Source of the DNA: Papaver somniferum
Taxonomy: Eukaryota > Streptophyta > Magnoliopsida > Ranunculales > Papaveraceae
DNA: 64,000 nt
Reading direction: 5' to 3'
Assembly: GCF_003573695.1 (NCBI RefSeq)
Contig: NC_039359.1
Location: 80,677,057 to 80,741,056, forward strand
Shown here: in pieces, positions 39,050-52,279 of the stretch
How positions within the stretch are numbered: position 1 is the stretch's first letter
Layout of the letters: every line of letters begins with the position of its first letter
Program-made: the position numbers and the translations under genes
Notes under the pieces: model-generated
Database searches by the model: none
Told to the model about the DNA's origin: nothing
Seen by the model: only the letters and a program-made list of their open reading frames with translations

Positions 39050-39685
39050 TGTTGGAAAACAATTAATAAAAAAATAATTTTTTAAAGTTTTAATAAAAAA
39101 TTATAATTTATTGTTTTATTTTGTGAATGAAACTTTTTACTCCCACATCGTGGAGTTTCCAATTTTTAGTAGTTTTAAGAAACTATATAAAGCTTTTAGT
39201 CCCACATCGGGGAGTTTTTCTTCTTAAGTTGTATTTGTCAATTATATAAAGAAATTCACTACTTTTGTAAAATCTATGGGAAAGGGGTTGCTCTATATTT
39301 TAGAGGGACCCCTAAGGGAAAATATTTTATAGCGGTTTTTAAGCATTCGCGATTTTCCTTAACGGTTTTTTCGGAGTTGCCAAGCTCAAGTTGAGCATCT
39401 ACTACATATGCTAGTAGTAGGTGTATTAGGGTGTTTTATCCTGGAGATATCCGTCCTGTGAGGGCTATAGCATCACTCTTGAGTGTATCCGGGCGCTAAT
39501 GTCTTAAGGACAGCGTGTTGAACACGTGACTCACTCTATTTTCCAAAGTTTTGCCTTGTTGCTGTTGCGGAGATACGGGGACCTTGTTCGTTTCGTCAAA
39601 GCAATCACTTCCATTATAAAGGAGCTAAGTATCAATAACTTTTGCTTATTTGATTTTTCTTTGTTTTTGATTATTGTACCCAACA
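39050..39685 (+). repeat. LTR 3 of the compound Copia array
   Basis: Shares GGAAAACAATT and CTCCCACATCG (39140-39150) with LTR 1. About six other differences from LTR 1 by eye. Confidence 0.95.
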
Positions 39686-39690
39686 GAGAC

Positions 39691-40320
39691 TGTTAGGGAA
39701 TAATAATACTCTCTCTGTTTCATAAAAAATGATACTTTCAGTTTTTATGACAGGCAAAAGGAAATTTGAATAAGATGGCATTGGCAAATGCAACCCTTTG
39801 CTCCAGGATGCAGAACTGAACTGCCATAGCTGTATTGGTTTTTTGGATTTTTTTTCTTTGTAACAGGGGATGGAAACATAGTGGCAGATATGGTAGAAAC
39901 TAGAATGAGATATATTGTGACTCGCATTTGGGAAGACATTTACCAAGCAGTCACCTTTGAGCAAAGTGCCAAAATGCACTCCAGAAAAGAAAAGTGTGAA
40001 AATGCAATCCAGCTATCCGCGAATCAGTTGCACAGCACAGCAATGTGAATAATTCCCTTTCATTTATAAAATTGTTAAAAATAAAAATCAATACAACTGA
40101 GATGTACAAAGGATGTCTTTCATCCTTTGATTTACAATGAAAAATCTAAACAAAACTATTAAAATATTTACTTATATAGCCTCGTACATATATGTACACA
40201 AAGATTGGTAATTTCTAGCATACATTGACTAAACATTCTCTTAACAATGATCTCTATAATCCTTCCCTAAACCAGCTTGGTTGCAACTTCAGACTACATT
40301 TCCTTCTGTGATGCTTCTGT
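39691..40320. other. Intergenic DNA downstream of the ABC transporter
   Basis: Starts with a Stowaway-like terminus (CTCTCTCTGTTTCATAAAA near 39708), but no matching right end was seen, so it is at most a MITE remnant. Remaining DNA includes the probable 3' untranslated region of the transporter (40020-40320). No gene. Confidence 0.5.
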
Positions 40321-43300
40321 CTACCTTGTTTGGAAGTTCAAGGTTTTGATGCAATATGCATACATGAATGCGAAAAAGACCGTGAATCCGACTAAAACAC
40401 CCGCAACAGGTCCCATGAAATCGGTTTGATATCCAAAGTGCTCTTGAACATAAACGTTAATAGCCTTAGGACTTGATTGTCCAGGGAGTGTGATTGTATC
40501 AGTAACATCTCCATATTGTGATAAAATAAGACCGTAAACAGTCCATGCAACCGGGCATATCCAGTAATACCATACCCAGTACTTTGGAATTTTCTGCATT
40601 TTTTTACCAGTTTAAATATCATTAGTAATCTTAAATATTGATCTCTAGATACCATTTATGGGAATTTAGTAAAGGGTGAGTGAACTTACAGGTCTGGGAA
40701 TGAAGAAACCGGAGAAGAGATTGAAGAGTGAGTAGAAAGCGGCTGCGAAGATTGCTGCAACTTGGTGGTTCGGTGTGATAGAGACCGTCATCATTCCGTA
40801 ATAAGTGAAGTAAAGGAACGAAAAGAAGGTTACAAAGTAGAACCAGAAAAACTTCGCTACTGTCCACTGAAAGCTGATCATTGCATACACAATAAGTGTG
40901 TAATATGTAGTTTGAACCAGTACGTATGGTATTTCAGTAACAACCTGCATTACAACATCAAAATCTTCAGGACTGAAGCACAATTACGCGTAAAAATCGA
41001 ACATAAGCTATTTTGACTTCTGAACACCAAATTACCTGTGAAATAGCATATGGTAGTGCTGAGTACATTCCTGCAGCTCTTTCTCGATAGAAAACTGTTC
41101 TTTCGATAGCAACAATTGGTTGCACGGTCGAACAATTGTTGATACCAACAAACAATACAGCAGCATACATGGCACCAACAATAATATTCAAATCGGTCGA
41201 GGAATCCCTGTGTCATAGAAAGAGTACAGGTTTAGCTCCAATGAACAGTCACATAACCATTTAACTCCTATATGTCATTGTACTCTGTTTAAAGTTAGGC
41301 CAATAGAGATATGTGGACTGATGCATACCTTTTGGTTCCAACCTGCCAAAAGACTGTCCCGAGCAAGAGAGCAGCAGCCAAGGTGAAAAAGTATCTGACA
41401 AGATTATAATCTGGACTTCTCCAGTAAGTCCACCATTGTTTCCAAAGGCAAGATTTGAATTGACCCCATGTTGATTGAGAATATTGAGTAGGAAAATAAA
41501 GATCTTTTGATCCTGGGGGTGGTGTGCTTAGCTCCTTCACCATTTCCTTGGTTCGTCTGTTTATAATCCAAAAAAGTAAACTATATTAGATTTCAGCTTG
41601 AACCATGTGATGAACAGCATGAAATTCAGTTTTATAACTTGTTTGCTCTGCTAGATGGTTTATTTTGACTTACCCGAACAATGCAGATGATCTATAGTGC
41701 TCAGCGAAATCCATCCCAAGACGAACTTCAGCTGCATTATTGCTTACTTCCAGCATCCATGTTGCAGGGTTGTACTTCTCTTTGATTTTTGGAACACCGG
41801 GAATAGCCTGAGGTAAAATGAGAAATGGAGGCCGACATTAAGCACGGTGTAAATTGCATATCTATAACAAAGTTACGGAGAAATGAAACATCTGTATACC
41901 TCAAAGTATTCAACAATCTTATGGGAATGCTTGCCCAAAGGTCCACCGTAAATAACTTGACCTCCCCGCTTCATCAATAAAAGCTGTTGCAATAAAATGC
42001 ATTTCATTAGATTACAAATTCCTGAGAGAGAACTTGGGAGAAAGCTTCAAAGAGAGAGGAGCTAGTTACCTCGTCGAAAGATTCAAAGATATCAATGCTA
42101 GGTTGATGAATTGTACAGACAACTGTCCGTCCGGTATCAACCGTGTTTCTAACAGCTCTCATAACAATAGCAGCTGCCCTTGCATCAAGACCAGAAGTTG
42201 GTTCATCCATGAATATAATAGAAGGATTAGCAACAAGCTCCACGGCTATCGTCAATCTCTTTCTCTGCTCTGTTGAAAGTCCTGAAACTCCTGGAAGTCC
42301 AACTATAGCATCCTTCAAATTCTCAAGTTCTACAAGGTCCATTACCTCATCAACGAAGATCTGTGAAACATTCGAAAGGTTAAAATTAAACCTGGTGCTC
42401 AAAATTCAATATCGGTCATCTGAAATAAAAGAACACTATCTTACCATCTTATCCTCTGCCTTGATCTCCTTGTCGAGACGCAGAAATGCAGAATAGATTA
42501 AGGATTCTCTAACAGTAACTTGTGGAGAGTGTATATCATTTTGTTCACAGTATCCTGAAATTCTTGCGAAAGTCTCTTGATTCTTGACGTACCCGGAAAT
42601 TTTGACATCTCCTTCAATGTAACCTCCAGTTTTTCGTCCGGCAAGAACATCCATAAGTGTTGTTTTTCCTGCTCCACTAACTCCCATTAGTGCAGTTAGG
42701 ACACCAGGCCTGAAAGCTCCAGTCACTTCTCTTAGTAGTTGTAATCTGTCTTCTGGAACTCCTTGAGCTTTCATTTCCTGTAAAATTTGAAATTTCTTAG
42801 TCAGAGTTTACTCATTTTTAAGTTTTAACTTCAAAAATTATGTCAAAGATCAAAAAGTTTAGAGTTGTCAGAAAATATTAGTCTTACAGGAGGCATGTCG
42901 ACGAAGTAATTTACGGCGTTGAAGGACATGGCTAGAGGTGTGAATGGAAGAACCATTCCTTTCTTTGCAGCAACACCGTTTGCTCCGTCAAAAGAATCAA
43001 CATGTCTACTACCATTCCCATGCGACCTCATTACACTACTCATTCTTTGTAGCGCCATCTCTCCTGAAAAAGCAGAAAATCATCTCTATGCATGAGAATT
43101 TGTATATGAAGTCTAAATAGATTTTCTTCTCATAAATCTCGTCTTTTTGGTACTTACTCGAATTGTTTCCATCGGCTTCCCTCAAAGATCTAGGTACTGC
43201 ATCAATTTTCGACCGCGATGGTTTAAGCCTTGGTTCTTCTTTTGTTCCTTCAGGGATTGTTTCCATTTCGTCAGCTGTTTCATCACTTATTATAGCTTGA

Positions 43301-46300
43301 GGTCCCCCAACAGCTGTTGCATGGACACGAAATTGATCCAAGTAAACAATACTGATTTTGGATAATCCAATTCAAAAATATGCACAGTTGAACATTCCAA
43401 AGATATGAGAAAGCACTTACGATTTAGGTACATTAGCGCGAGCGTGAAGATAATGTTAAATAGAACAGTGAACCCGAAAAGGGCAGCAGCACCAATCCAG
43501 TACCAATACTCCAATGGGTAGATAGCGAAGTTCCTAAGTACTTGGATGCCCAACGGAACGCCGTCTACCTGTAAATTTCATTCACATACTTATTGGAAAC
43601 CACATCTTGCTTTTCAACCCAAAATGGAATGTACTTGTATATTTTTTGACTATGAACATAAACTAATAGGCAACCTACCAGTTGGTTCATCCACCTAGGG
43701 GAAAACATCTCATTAACTGCCAATGCTTTCACACTGTAAGAAAGAGGCGAGACCCAGTGACCCCAAATCCACCATTTTGGAATCAAGTCTGTTGCAAAAA
43801 GAAGGGAAAACATGATGCAAACACTAAGTAAATTTGTATGTAGTTTTATAAATCATAAATCATAATGATAAATAAGAATTCACTTACTCTGAGGAAGGAT
43901 AAAACCACCAAGTAGAAAGATGAGAAGAAGAGAAAGAGCTCCTCCAGTATTAGCAATCATCATACTCCTTGACACTGCGGCAGTGGCTTTGAAAAGTCCA
44001 GCAGCCATTTGTTGAATCAAGAATACGAGCAAGAATTGCTTGAAAAACCTGCAAAGAGTTAAAGAATTAGCACCATCAAACAGAAAAATCTGCATTGTCG
44101 GACTGGAAAATGAACTTCTAAGATGTTGTTCAGGTTTAGTACCTGCTAGCTTCGGGTGCGAACCCAATGGTGAAATAGGTCATGATCATCCAAACTAGGG
44201 ACTCAAGTACTGAAATTGGGATTTTCAGTAGGAAGTCAGGGAGAGTGTAAGTCCATGCTGGATAGAACAACAGATCTCTATGCTTATAAAACACTGGAAG
44301 TCTGCCAATGACTAGTGAGAGCTCAGCAAACCCATTAAACATATTAGTGACCATGCCAAAGATAAGAGCACCGATAAAGAGTCCACCATCCTCTTGGTTC
44401 CTTGTTTTCATTCTAGTCCTTAAGAACACAGTCGACGTGATGAGAGCAACAATGATGATTTGAACTGTCTTGAAAACATACACGAATGAGTTCCTTTGTA
44501 GAAGAAGCCATTCTCTAGCAAAATTTGCTCTGAGGAGTTCTTTAGTAGGGACTGAATCTTTGTTAAAGATTAGAGCTGCTCTGTGGCTCACGCTCCTGTC
44601 GTAAGGGATTGATAGCTCGTTTTCTAGACGTAGCCCGACGTGGAACCTCTTGAACCGGTTTGCAAATTCGCTAACGGGTATGTACCTGTACTTTTTATTC
44701 TTGTCTACCCAATATTGTTCTTGATCTTTTCTTGATGTTACCTCTTGAAGAAAATCAGCAGTGCCCTTCCTTTCAGGACATCTGAAGCCACATGATTCGA
44801 AGAACTCGACGACGTGTTCACGTGGACCCTGGTAAACAATTTGACCTTCGGATAACAAAATAATGTCGTCAAATAGGTCGAATGTCTCAGGCGCTGGCTG
44901 AAGCAGTGACATCAAAATGGTGGCCTCAGTCAAATGCACAATTTGTTGCAAACACTTGACTATCTGAAATGTTGTTGAACTGTCCAACCCTGTTGATATC
45001 TCATCCATGAACAATGTCTTTGTTGGTCCCACTATCATTTCCCCTGTAATTTTTTTTTGAAGAGTTATTTAGTGTGTTTTTTTAATTGATAAAAAATTTG
45101 GTGTTGACGAGTTTTAAAGTCATATTACAGGTACCATCACTTTCAGGGTTATTTCACTTCTTTACTACAACATCATGCTTCAGATAACAAACCGACGGCA
45201 AATTGCGCAACAAGTCGCTTTTGAAAGGCAAACCCCACATTTTACTTTTGATTTTCTTGAAATTTACTCTAAGATTATAATTAGATTAAACGTTAATCCA
45301 ATGCCTAATCAACCCACTTCTCCTAATCTATATATATATATATGTCATAATAGGGTCCCAAAAACCAAATGACAAGAAATATTCTGCCATCATGCTCCAT
45401 GATTTTTGATAATGTTTTGAGGACTTTAGTTAAAGTTTCCTTGCAAAAAGAAAAACTTTAGTTAAAGTGGAGCAGCTAGCTATCATGAGTGGTTGTTCTT
45501 GTTTTATTGTATTTTTAGTCCTAAGATTTCATTATTATTTTTTTAGTACTTCCATATCGAATCTCTCCAACTAGACTTCCATTTTACACTTCTTTAATCT
45601 TAATTCTTGGAAAATTTCCATAAACATTTTTTAAGTGAAAAGAAATTCTGTCTACTCTAAAGTTTATTTATTTATCATCAATAGTAGTTCTTTTAAGGAA
45701 AAATGTGGAAGTAGGAAGAAATTGAACCTGTAGTTACACGCTTCTTTTGGCCGCCGGATATTCCTCGAATCATTTCGTCTCCGACAATGATATCCCTACA
45801 CCCTTCTAGCCCGAGTAACTGCATAATCAAAAAATTTAAGAACATTAGAAAGATTATAATGTAAATTATTGTCCGTTTGCACAATGTAAAACTTAAATGT
45901 CAAATCATTTCATGTTCCAAAAGTCTTAAATGTTTGAATATATTTCTCCAAAAACTTAAATAATTATATGAAGATTAATTAACAATAACTTACTTTTAGA
46001 GTGTAATCAGTTATAAGACTGCTCTCAGCTCCTTCAACTGCCGTAGCCTAAACAAAAAGAAAACAGTTAATTTAGTTTTCTGCAGTAAACTACTTATTTG
46101 AAGGCAGTAAATTTCTTTAAACTTGCATTTTTATTACTTTCATGAAGAGATCAACTTCAGCCTCAGGGAATATGCCTGCATCTTTTTCTCGCTTCGCCAA
46201 CTCCGTTAACAAATCTGTTTACACGATGTCCGTTATGGTTAAAATCGAAATTTCAAGTAAAATGACAGAATGAATTTTGTGTTAAGAAATTTTGAAATAA

Positions 46301-48054
46301 AATTTACCGTATCGTGATCCAACCCCTTGACATCTTGCCGAGAAATCTAGAGTTTCTTTAACAGTCATTATTCCAATATGAACATCATTTTGACTGATAT
46401 AAGCTGAGGTTTTCTGCGGTACAAATTCTTTGAGTTTATGCCCATTATAGGTTATCTCTCCTTTTACCTGCAGTAGAAAACAATTACACTTCAGTAAAAT
46501 TAACACATTTGAGTCAATAGCTAGGTCAAATTATGTCAATGTCATGGTACTAGGCCTAGGCCAATAATGCAACTAGCTAGTACTAGATTAGTTAAATTAG
46601 TCACACACCTTTAGACCAGGATCCAGCTTTTCGGCTAGCGCGAGTAACAAAGTCGTTTTACCGGACGACGGAGGACCTAACAAGAGTGTCATCCTTGAAG
46701 GTTTTAGAATTCCAGAGGCATCTTTAAGAATAGTGAGCTTGGTTCTTTTAGTTAGACTGATTCCAACTGTGTCAAGAGCCGATTCAGCTATGTTTCTTGC
46801 TGTGTTTATCAGTGTTGGAAGTGCTCTACCCCCAACATGACAATCTGCTTCAATTCTTAAATGCTCATATCTTACTTCCACTGTTGGTAACTTGATTCCA
46901 ACCCTGCATTTCCACCAAAAACCAATGAAATCATCAGTTAATCAAATCGCTCAAGCTCGTCATTGACTCGGTTAACTCGCATTGACTCAGTCTTGTCCAT
47001 AATTAAAATTAACACAAGTTGTAAAATGGCTTCCGGAGTAGAAAACAAAATTTTAATTATTGATGCTTTAGTTTTGTCAAGGTCACCTAACTTGGAAAAT
47101 GAAGCAGATAAGAGTTTGATTTTCAGTTCAAGAACAGTCAGTGAACTTAACGTGTTGAAAATTGCATAATATCCGATCCGAAACGTGATCTGAGTTCGAA
47201 TACTGTATATTTTATTGATTAAAAATTGTTAGTTTGTTTAGTTATAATTTATGGAGAAGGAAATGTAAAAATGACTAGAGTATTCTTGAAAAAGATTAGC
47301 ACCCTATACGTACTTATTTAATTAAGCATGTAAGTGGGAAGAAGAATACCAAAAAGAAAAGACATGCAACAACTCCAACCATTACAAAGAAAAAAACACA
47401 AGAAGATGATGATAATGTGCAGAATAAAATAAGAAAAGAAGATAATCATAAAGATGAACCCTAAAATGATACAAAGAAACTTCTTAATTAGTCAAAATTA
47501 TACTTTGATCGCTTCAACACGTTTTGTAACATGTGTGGCAATAATCATATCACCCATTGTAGATTTTATCGTAGTTTGAAATGTTTTTCAAAAATTAAAA
47601 ATATAATGAAATTTCTTTTCGCCGATCAGAGAAAAGAAATTGTTTAAACTTATCAAAAAATTCTAATAAAAATTGAAAAATGGACTTACTTGTCGATACG
47701 ATTACGGAATTTCTTCAAGAACTTTTCATTATCTTCTTCAGCAACTTTGAAAATCCTTTCAATAAAAGCTAATCTTTCATTAACATCCAAATTACGAACA
47801 TCCACTTCTTTATTAACAACCTGCTGTCGATTATTCTGATTCTGATGTTGTTGTTGTTCATTATCGACATACGATTGTAAAATACTAGTTCTCAATCGAT
47901 CATAAGTCGGTAATTTCTCTAACGCCGCCCATCTTAACGCTTCTTCATCATCATTTACATGTCTATTTGACATTGATGATCTTGAAAACACATCTTCCAT
48001 TCCCCAATTCGTTCTACTCATACTCCTACTTATACTTCTCCCTAATCCGTCCAT
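40321..48054 (-). CDS. ABCG36-like: Full-size PDR-type ABC transporter, ABCG36/PDR8/PEN3-like, 20 exons
   Basis: Exons: 48054-47690, 46903-46609, 46467-46308, 46214-46138, 46047-45994, 45818-45728, 45043-44143, 44048-43888, 43788-43679, 43568-43421, 43313-43158, 43063-42888, 42777-42445, 42360-42070, 41983-41900, 41807-41674, 41556-41329, 41207-41036, 40944-40690, 40593-40321. They total 4464 nt, 1487 residues plus stop, all in phase. Order is NBD1-TMD1-NBD2-TMD2, as in the PDR family: Walker [10 protein letters not shown] (about 198), signature ISGGQKKR (about 337), LFMDEI (about 358); Walker [10 protein letters not shown] (about 930), LSTEQRKR (about 1036), [10 protein letters not shown] (about 1059). 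The N-terminus ([24 protein letters not shown]) and C-terminus (TLNFQTR) match the ABCG29/35/36 group. Plasma-membrane exporter of defence metabolites or auxin precursors in that group; substrate here is unknown. Confidence 0.97.
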
Positions 48055-48351
48055 CTTTATCCAATTTATTTCTCACCTTTCAGAAAACGAATTCAAAGAA
48101 TTATCTCTGAAAATGTACTTTGTTAGGGTTGTTGAGAGCTCAGGATCAAGAAACCCAGTCTTTATAAAACATAAATGTTTTTAGGTAATGAGTTGAATTC
48201 TAGAGAGTTGTTGAAGAAGGCTGAGATGGTAAGCAAACTCGAGTTGAAAGAGAAGAGGAGGAGGACCAGTTCTTAAGTTTTTGTTGTTCAGAGCTGCTTG
48301 TTGCTGTTTTTAAGAATAGCTCTCATTCTTGCTTTGGGTTTCTCTTTTTGC

Positions 48352-48359
48352 TTTAAATA
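48352..48359 (-). promoter_or_regulatory. Candidate TATA box of the ABC transporter
   Basis: CTATTTAAAG on the minus strand about 300 bp upstream of the ATG, after a purine-poor leader. The distance implies a long 5' leader. Confidence 0.4.
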
Positions 48360-49129
48360 GGGGGTGTGGAAATGAGATTGTGGAAGGGATATGTTGGGGA
48401 AGATGTGTGAAAGGTGAGAAATTATAAGTAGAGTTTTGTGATTGGGAATATGAGGAGATGAAAGGGAAAGTGGTCTTCACAAGTTGGTGGTGGTGGTGAA
48501 AAAAATACTTTTGTTTTATGGGCCGACACCCTTGACCAGTGCACCCAAAATGGTGGCTAAAACTAAACTAAGTCCGAAAAAAACTAAACGTGCCTAAATC
48601 TTTCTGTTTCCTGGAAGAGACGGGTTGTCGAAGGCAGTGTATTGTGTGCTTCTGGTAAAGTGCTCAAGTGACGACACTCTACTCCCCTACAATCCTATTA
48701 AACTGTTTTTTAAAAAATTTAAGGCGAAAATGGGGAAATTTAAGTAAAAAAATGGTCACTGGGAGTGACAAAAAAACAAATACAAGTGTATGGAATAAAT
48801 TATCAAGGGTAATCGTCATATGCCAAGGGTTATTTTCCGTATAAAATTAGATGGCCGCTATGGCATTGGGAGACCAACAAAAACCCGACTTCTCAGTAAA
48901 TGAACTGGAAGAAGAAGAAGAAATTTGTTTTGAAATCAGAAGGTCAAACTGAAATGACGTAATCATCAGGATTTAGTCCGGTTGGCTAGGAATCTTCATT
49001 CACGGGTCATATCGAGTCTTCACTTACAGGTTTGGAGATCTCATAAAATACTCCATTTATATAAATCTAGTTCAGTATAAGTTCTTAATGTGTATGGAAG
49101 ATTATCGTCGAAAGCGTATAGTATCTGGA
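48360..49129. other. Intergenic DNA upstream of the ABC transporter
   Basis: No gene seen. Poly-purine GAAGAAGAAG tract near 48910 and GGTGGTGGTGG near 48485. The RTE LINE begins near 49130. Confidence 0.4.
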
Positions 49130-52065
49130 TTTCCCAATTCCTCCAGAAACCAAACCCCTTTAGTCCCGAGCAAGTCGGGGTAGGGCAGAGATAATATCTC
49201 GTGAAGATCCTATCTCATAAAAGTATTGCTAAGTTTCTACGCCGGCTCGCCAGCCTGGGCAACCTGTGCGGAGACAATATTCAATCCTTGGCACATTCCG
49301 TGTCGCGGGTGGAATAGGGAGTGGGCACACTATTCCAGCAGGGTTTACGTATTCGCGACAGTTAGTGTAGCATACCCACTATATTCCTGCCCAGGACTGC
49401 AGGACTACAGGGAGGAGTCCTCCCCTTCACGATCTTGCTGCCTGCATAGCTAGGGTTTGGAGGTCCCTCCTTCACAATAGGCCAGTATTTTTTCACTTGT
49501 TCACGACTTCGAGGGACAATTAACGATACCTTCTCCGTAAGATATGTACATGAACCAACAGGTCTTTCCCGAAGATGAATCTGGAAAGGTACTGAAGAGG
49601 TAATCGAGATTGTTGTTCGATGCACGCTCAGCATGTCCGCCTGGAACGGTTCGTCCCTGGTGCTCTGATATCTGTTGTCTTAACTGACTTGAGTTACTGG
49701 TGCTACTATTGACGATCGTTGGAAGACAATATGTGTTGGCGCATCGGTGGTGTTTGGTTCTCTAGTGCTTGTTGGCTCTCTGCCCTGGGCGGCGAACGAC
49801 AAGCCAGAGTACTTAGGCACACTAGGTAACTGACTAACACCTTCCCTAAGTCGCGTCTAGGCGATCCCAACGAGGTGATAGGAGGGGAAACTAGTCACTG
49901 TTTGCTTGGAAAGAATTTTTCCGATTTTGTGCGGCAAACGCCGCAACCTTGAACCCCGCCTATATGTTCTCCCCGCACAGACTGTACCCCAGCCACGACT
50001 AAAGGAGCGGGTTGTTGGTATCGATAAGACCAATGTGAAAGCAGTCAAACCTTCTATGAATATGACAATTACCGATAATTTGTGAGCGCGTACCAGCGGT
50101 ATCGACGCGCCGAGCCCGATCCTGGGTGGAGCGATAAATTTAGCTAGGGCTGGGTCGTCACCCCGTACTGAAACTTCCGATATCTTTTATGACGCGCCGA
50201 ATCGCCCGAGTCCAGTGTCAAGTTTTCAAGGGTTACTATGTCGACGCCCCGATATAGTGTCAAATAGTTAAAGGTCTTCGCATCACCAAGGGGTGCGGGG
50301 GGCAAGGAGGCTAGTCGCGTCAACTAGGTCAATTAGGACAACTAGGATTCGCATGGGTAGTTGGAACGTAGGATCGTTGATGGGTAAGATTATGGAGCTG
50401 ACAGATATGGCGCGCAAGAGGAAGGTGGACATCCTTTGCGTTCAGGAGACAAAGTGTCCGAGCCAGATAGCAAGGGAAGTAGAAGGCACAGGTTTTAAGC
50501 TTTGGTTGTCGGGAGAAAGAACCTATCAGAGTGTAGTGGGCATCTTAATCAACAAGAACCTGGCGTAGAAAGTCGTCGAAGTTCGAAGACAAGGAGACAG
50601 ATTAATCCTCGTGAGGCTTTTGTTAGGTAAGATGGCTTTTTACGTTATTAGTGCTTACCGCCACACGATCGCTCTTCAGGCGTACAAGTTGGCTTTTTGG
50701 GATGCCCTGGATGGATTAGTAAGCAGTGTGCCCGCAAGAGAAAAGATGTTAATTGGAGGAGACTTTAACGGACATTTCGGCTCGTCCGGAAGGGTATACA
50801 ATAAGGCCCATGGAGTGTTTGGTTGAAGACTTTCTGAACTTCGCAGTGGCGTACGATCTTATGATCATGAACACCTTCTTTCAGAAAAGGGACTATTTTC
50901 TGGTTACCTATGTGAACGCGCATCATGAGACACAAATCGATTTTACTCTCACAAGGAGGGATGATAGGAAAGAGTGTTCTGACTGCAAGGTGTTCCCTGG
51001 GGATGGTGTGGACACACAACATAAACTCCTAGTGGCTGACTTCTATCTAGAGACGTGTCTCCAGCGAAAAAGATGCGTTAATCCACCAAGGACTAAATGG
51101 TGGAATCTCAAGGAGGATATTGCTGGGGTTTTCAGTGAGAAAGTGCTTTTAAACGGTATACTCTGTGAGGAAGGTGATGCGGGCGCATATGCGGAAGGAA
51201 ACAGCTAGTCGACTCCAACAACTAGGTGTAGAGGTGCTATAAGAATCAAGAGGAGGAGGAAAACGAGACCCAAAAGACACTTGGTGGTGGAATCCACAAG
51301 TGCAACAAGCTATCAAAGAAAAGAAAGACTGTTTCAGAGAGGCTCAGGCACATGAAAGAGAAGAGAATCTACAGAGAGATAAATCGGCCAAAAAGAAGGC
51401 AAAACGGGTAATGAGCATTGCGAAAGCACGCGCTTATGAGGGATTTACCGTAAGATTAGCACGGTTGGGGACGAGAAGGATATTTACAAGATTTCTCGTC
51501 TAAGGGAGAGGAAGACGCGCGATGTAATCCAGGTCAAATGCATTAAGGATGCAGACGGTCGTGTTTTGGTGGAAGACTCAGAGATAAGGGAACGATGGAA
51601 GGAGTATTTCGACGTTCTTTTCAACGGAGGAAGTGGTACTCCTTCAACTCATCTTGGGGGAAACTCCAACCTTGTGAACACGAGAGAGGACACCGTTATC
51701 CGAAACATCGACGATAGTGAAGTAAAGGAGGCCCTAAGAGGGACCAAAAGGGGTAAGGCATTGGGACCTGATAACATACCTATCAAGGTGTGGAAGTGTC
51801 TGGGAGATGAAGGAATCTTCCAGGAAAATCGGATGCCGGAGGATTGGCGAAGAAGCGTTATTTTCCCGATTTTCAAAAACAAAGGGGATATTCAGAACTG
51901 CTCGAATTATAGAGGCATCAAGTTGATGAGCCATACCATGAAGCTTTGGAAAAGGATCATCCATCAGTGTATTCGAAAGGAAACATGCGAAACCAAGAAT
52001 TAGTTTGGCTTTATATATGCCCATAAGATCGACAACGGAAGCAATTTTCCTGGTAAGACAACTTT
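49130..52065 (+). mobile_element. RTE-type LINE, 5' leader, endonuclease and first half of RT; 3' end missing
   Basis: A GC-rich leader (49130-50290) precedes an apurinic-type endonuclease: MGSWNVGSL near 50353, VDILCVQETK near 50427, IGGDFNGHFG near 50753, then shifted frames. RT begins around 51540 (RERWKEYFDVLF, KALGPDNIPIKVWK, FPIFKNKGDIQNCSNYRGI, FGF and RSTTEAIFLVRQL near 52005-52060) and stops before the catalytic block. Stops and frameshifts (50566, 50824, 51207, 52002) show it is dead. Keeping the 5' end but losing the 3' end is the reverse of normal LINE truncation, so a later deletion or insertion cut it. Confidence 0.8.
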
Positions 52066-52279
52066 GTCATACCCAACAACTGAAATCTTCACCTCGGGTC
52101 ACAACCTAGAGTTTTTGACAATATCTTTCACAACCTGACATTCATTCTTTAGTGCCTAAGTCTTTATAAGAGTACTCGAAGCTTGACGCCTCAAAACAAC
52201 AGATGGTATTCTAATAATCCTATTTTTACTTCCATAAAAACACAACACAGTAACAAAAAAAGTATAAACACAACACTTA

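Larger units (their letters stand above)
28987..39685 (+). mobile_element. Compound Copia array: LTR-interior-LTR-interior-LTR
   Basis: Three 636-bp LTRs (28987-29622, 34018-34653, 39050-39685) separate two interiors of the same family as 3087-8752. One 5-bp target duplication, GAGAC (28982-28986 and 39686-39690), bounds the whole 10.7 kb, so it was one insertion site later expanded. LTRs 1 and 3 share diagnostic bases that LTR 2 lacks, and the second interior is closer to copy 1 at its 5' end. Both interiors are coding-dead with the same lesions as copy 1. Confidence 0.95.

Noticed and set aside
39706..39760. Stowaway-like terminus after the compound Copia array
   Set aside because: Only one end was found, with no matching inverted end or TA duplication, so not called as a complete MITE.
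45325..45345. TA dinucleotide microsatellite in an ABC transporter intron
   Set aside because: Ordinary simple repeat; no regulatory meaning visible.
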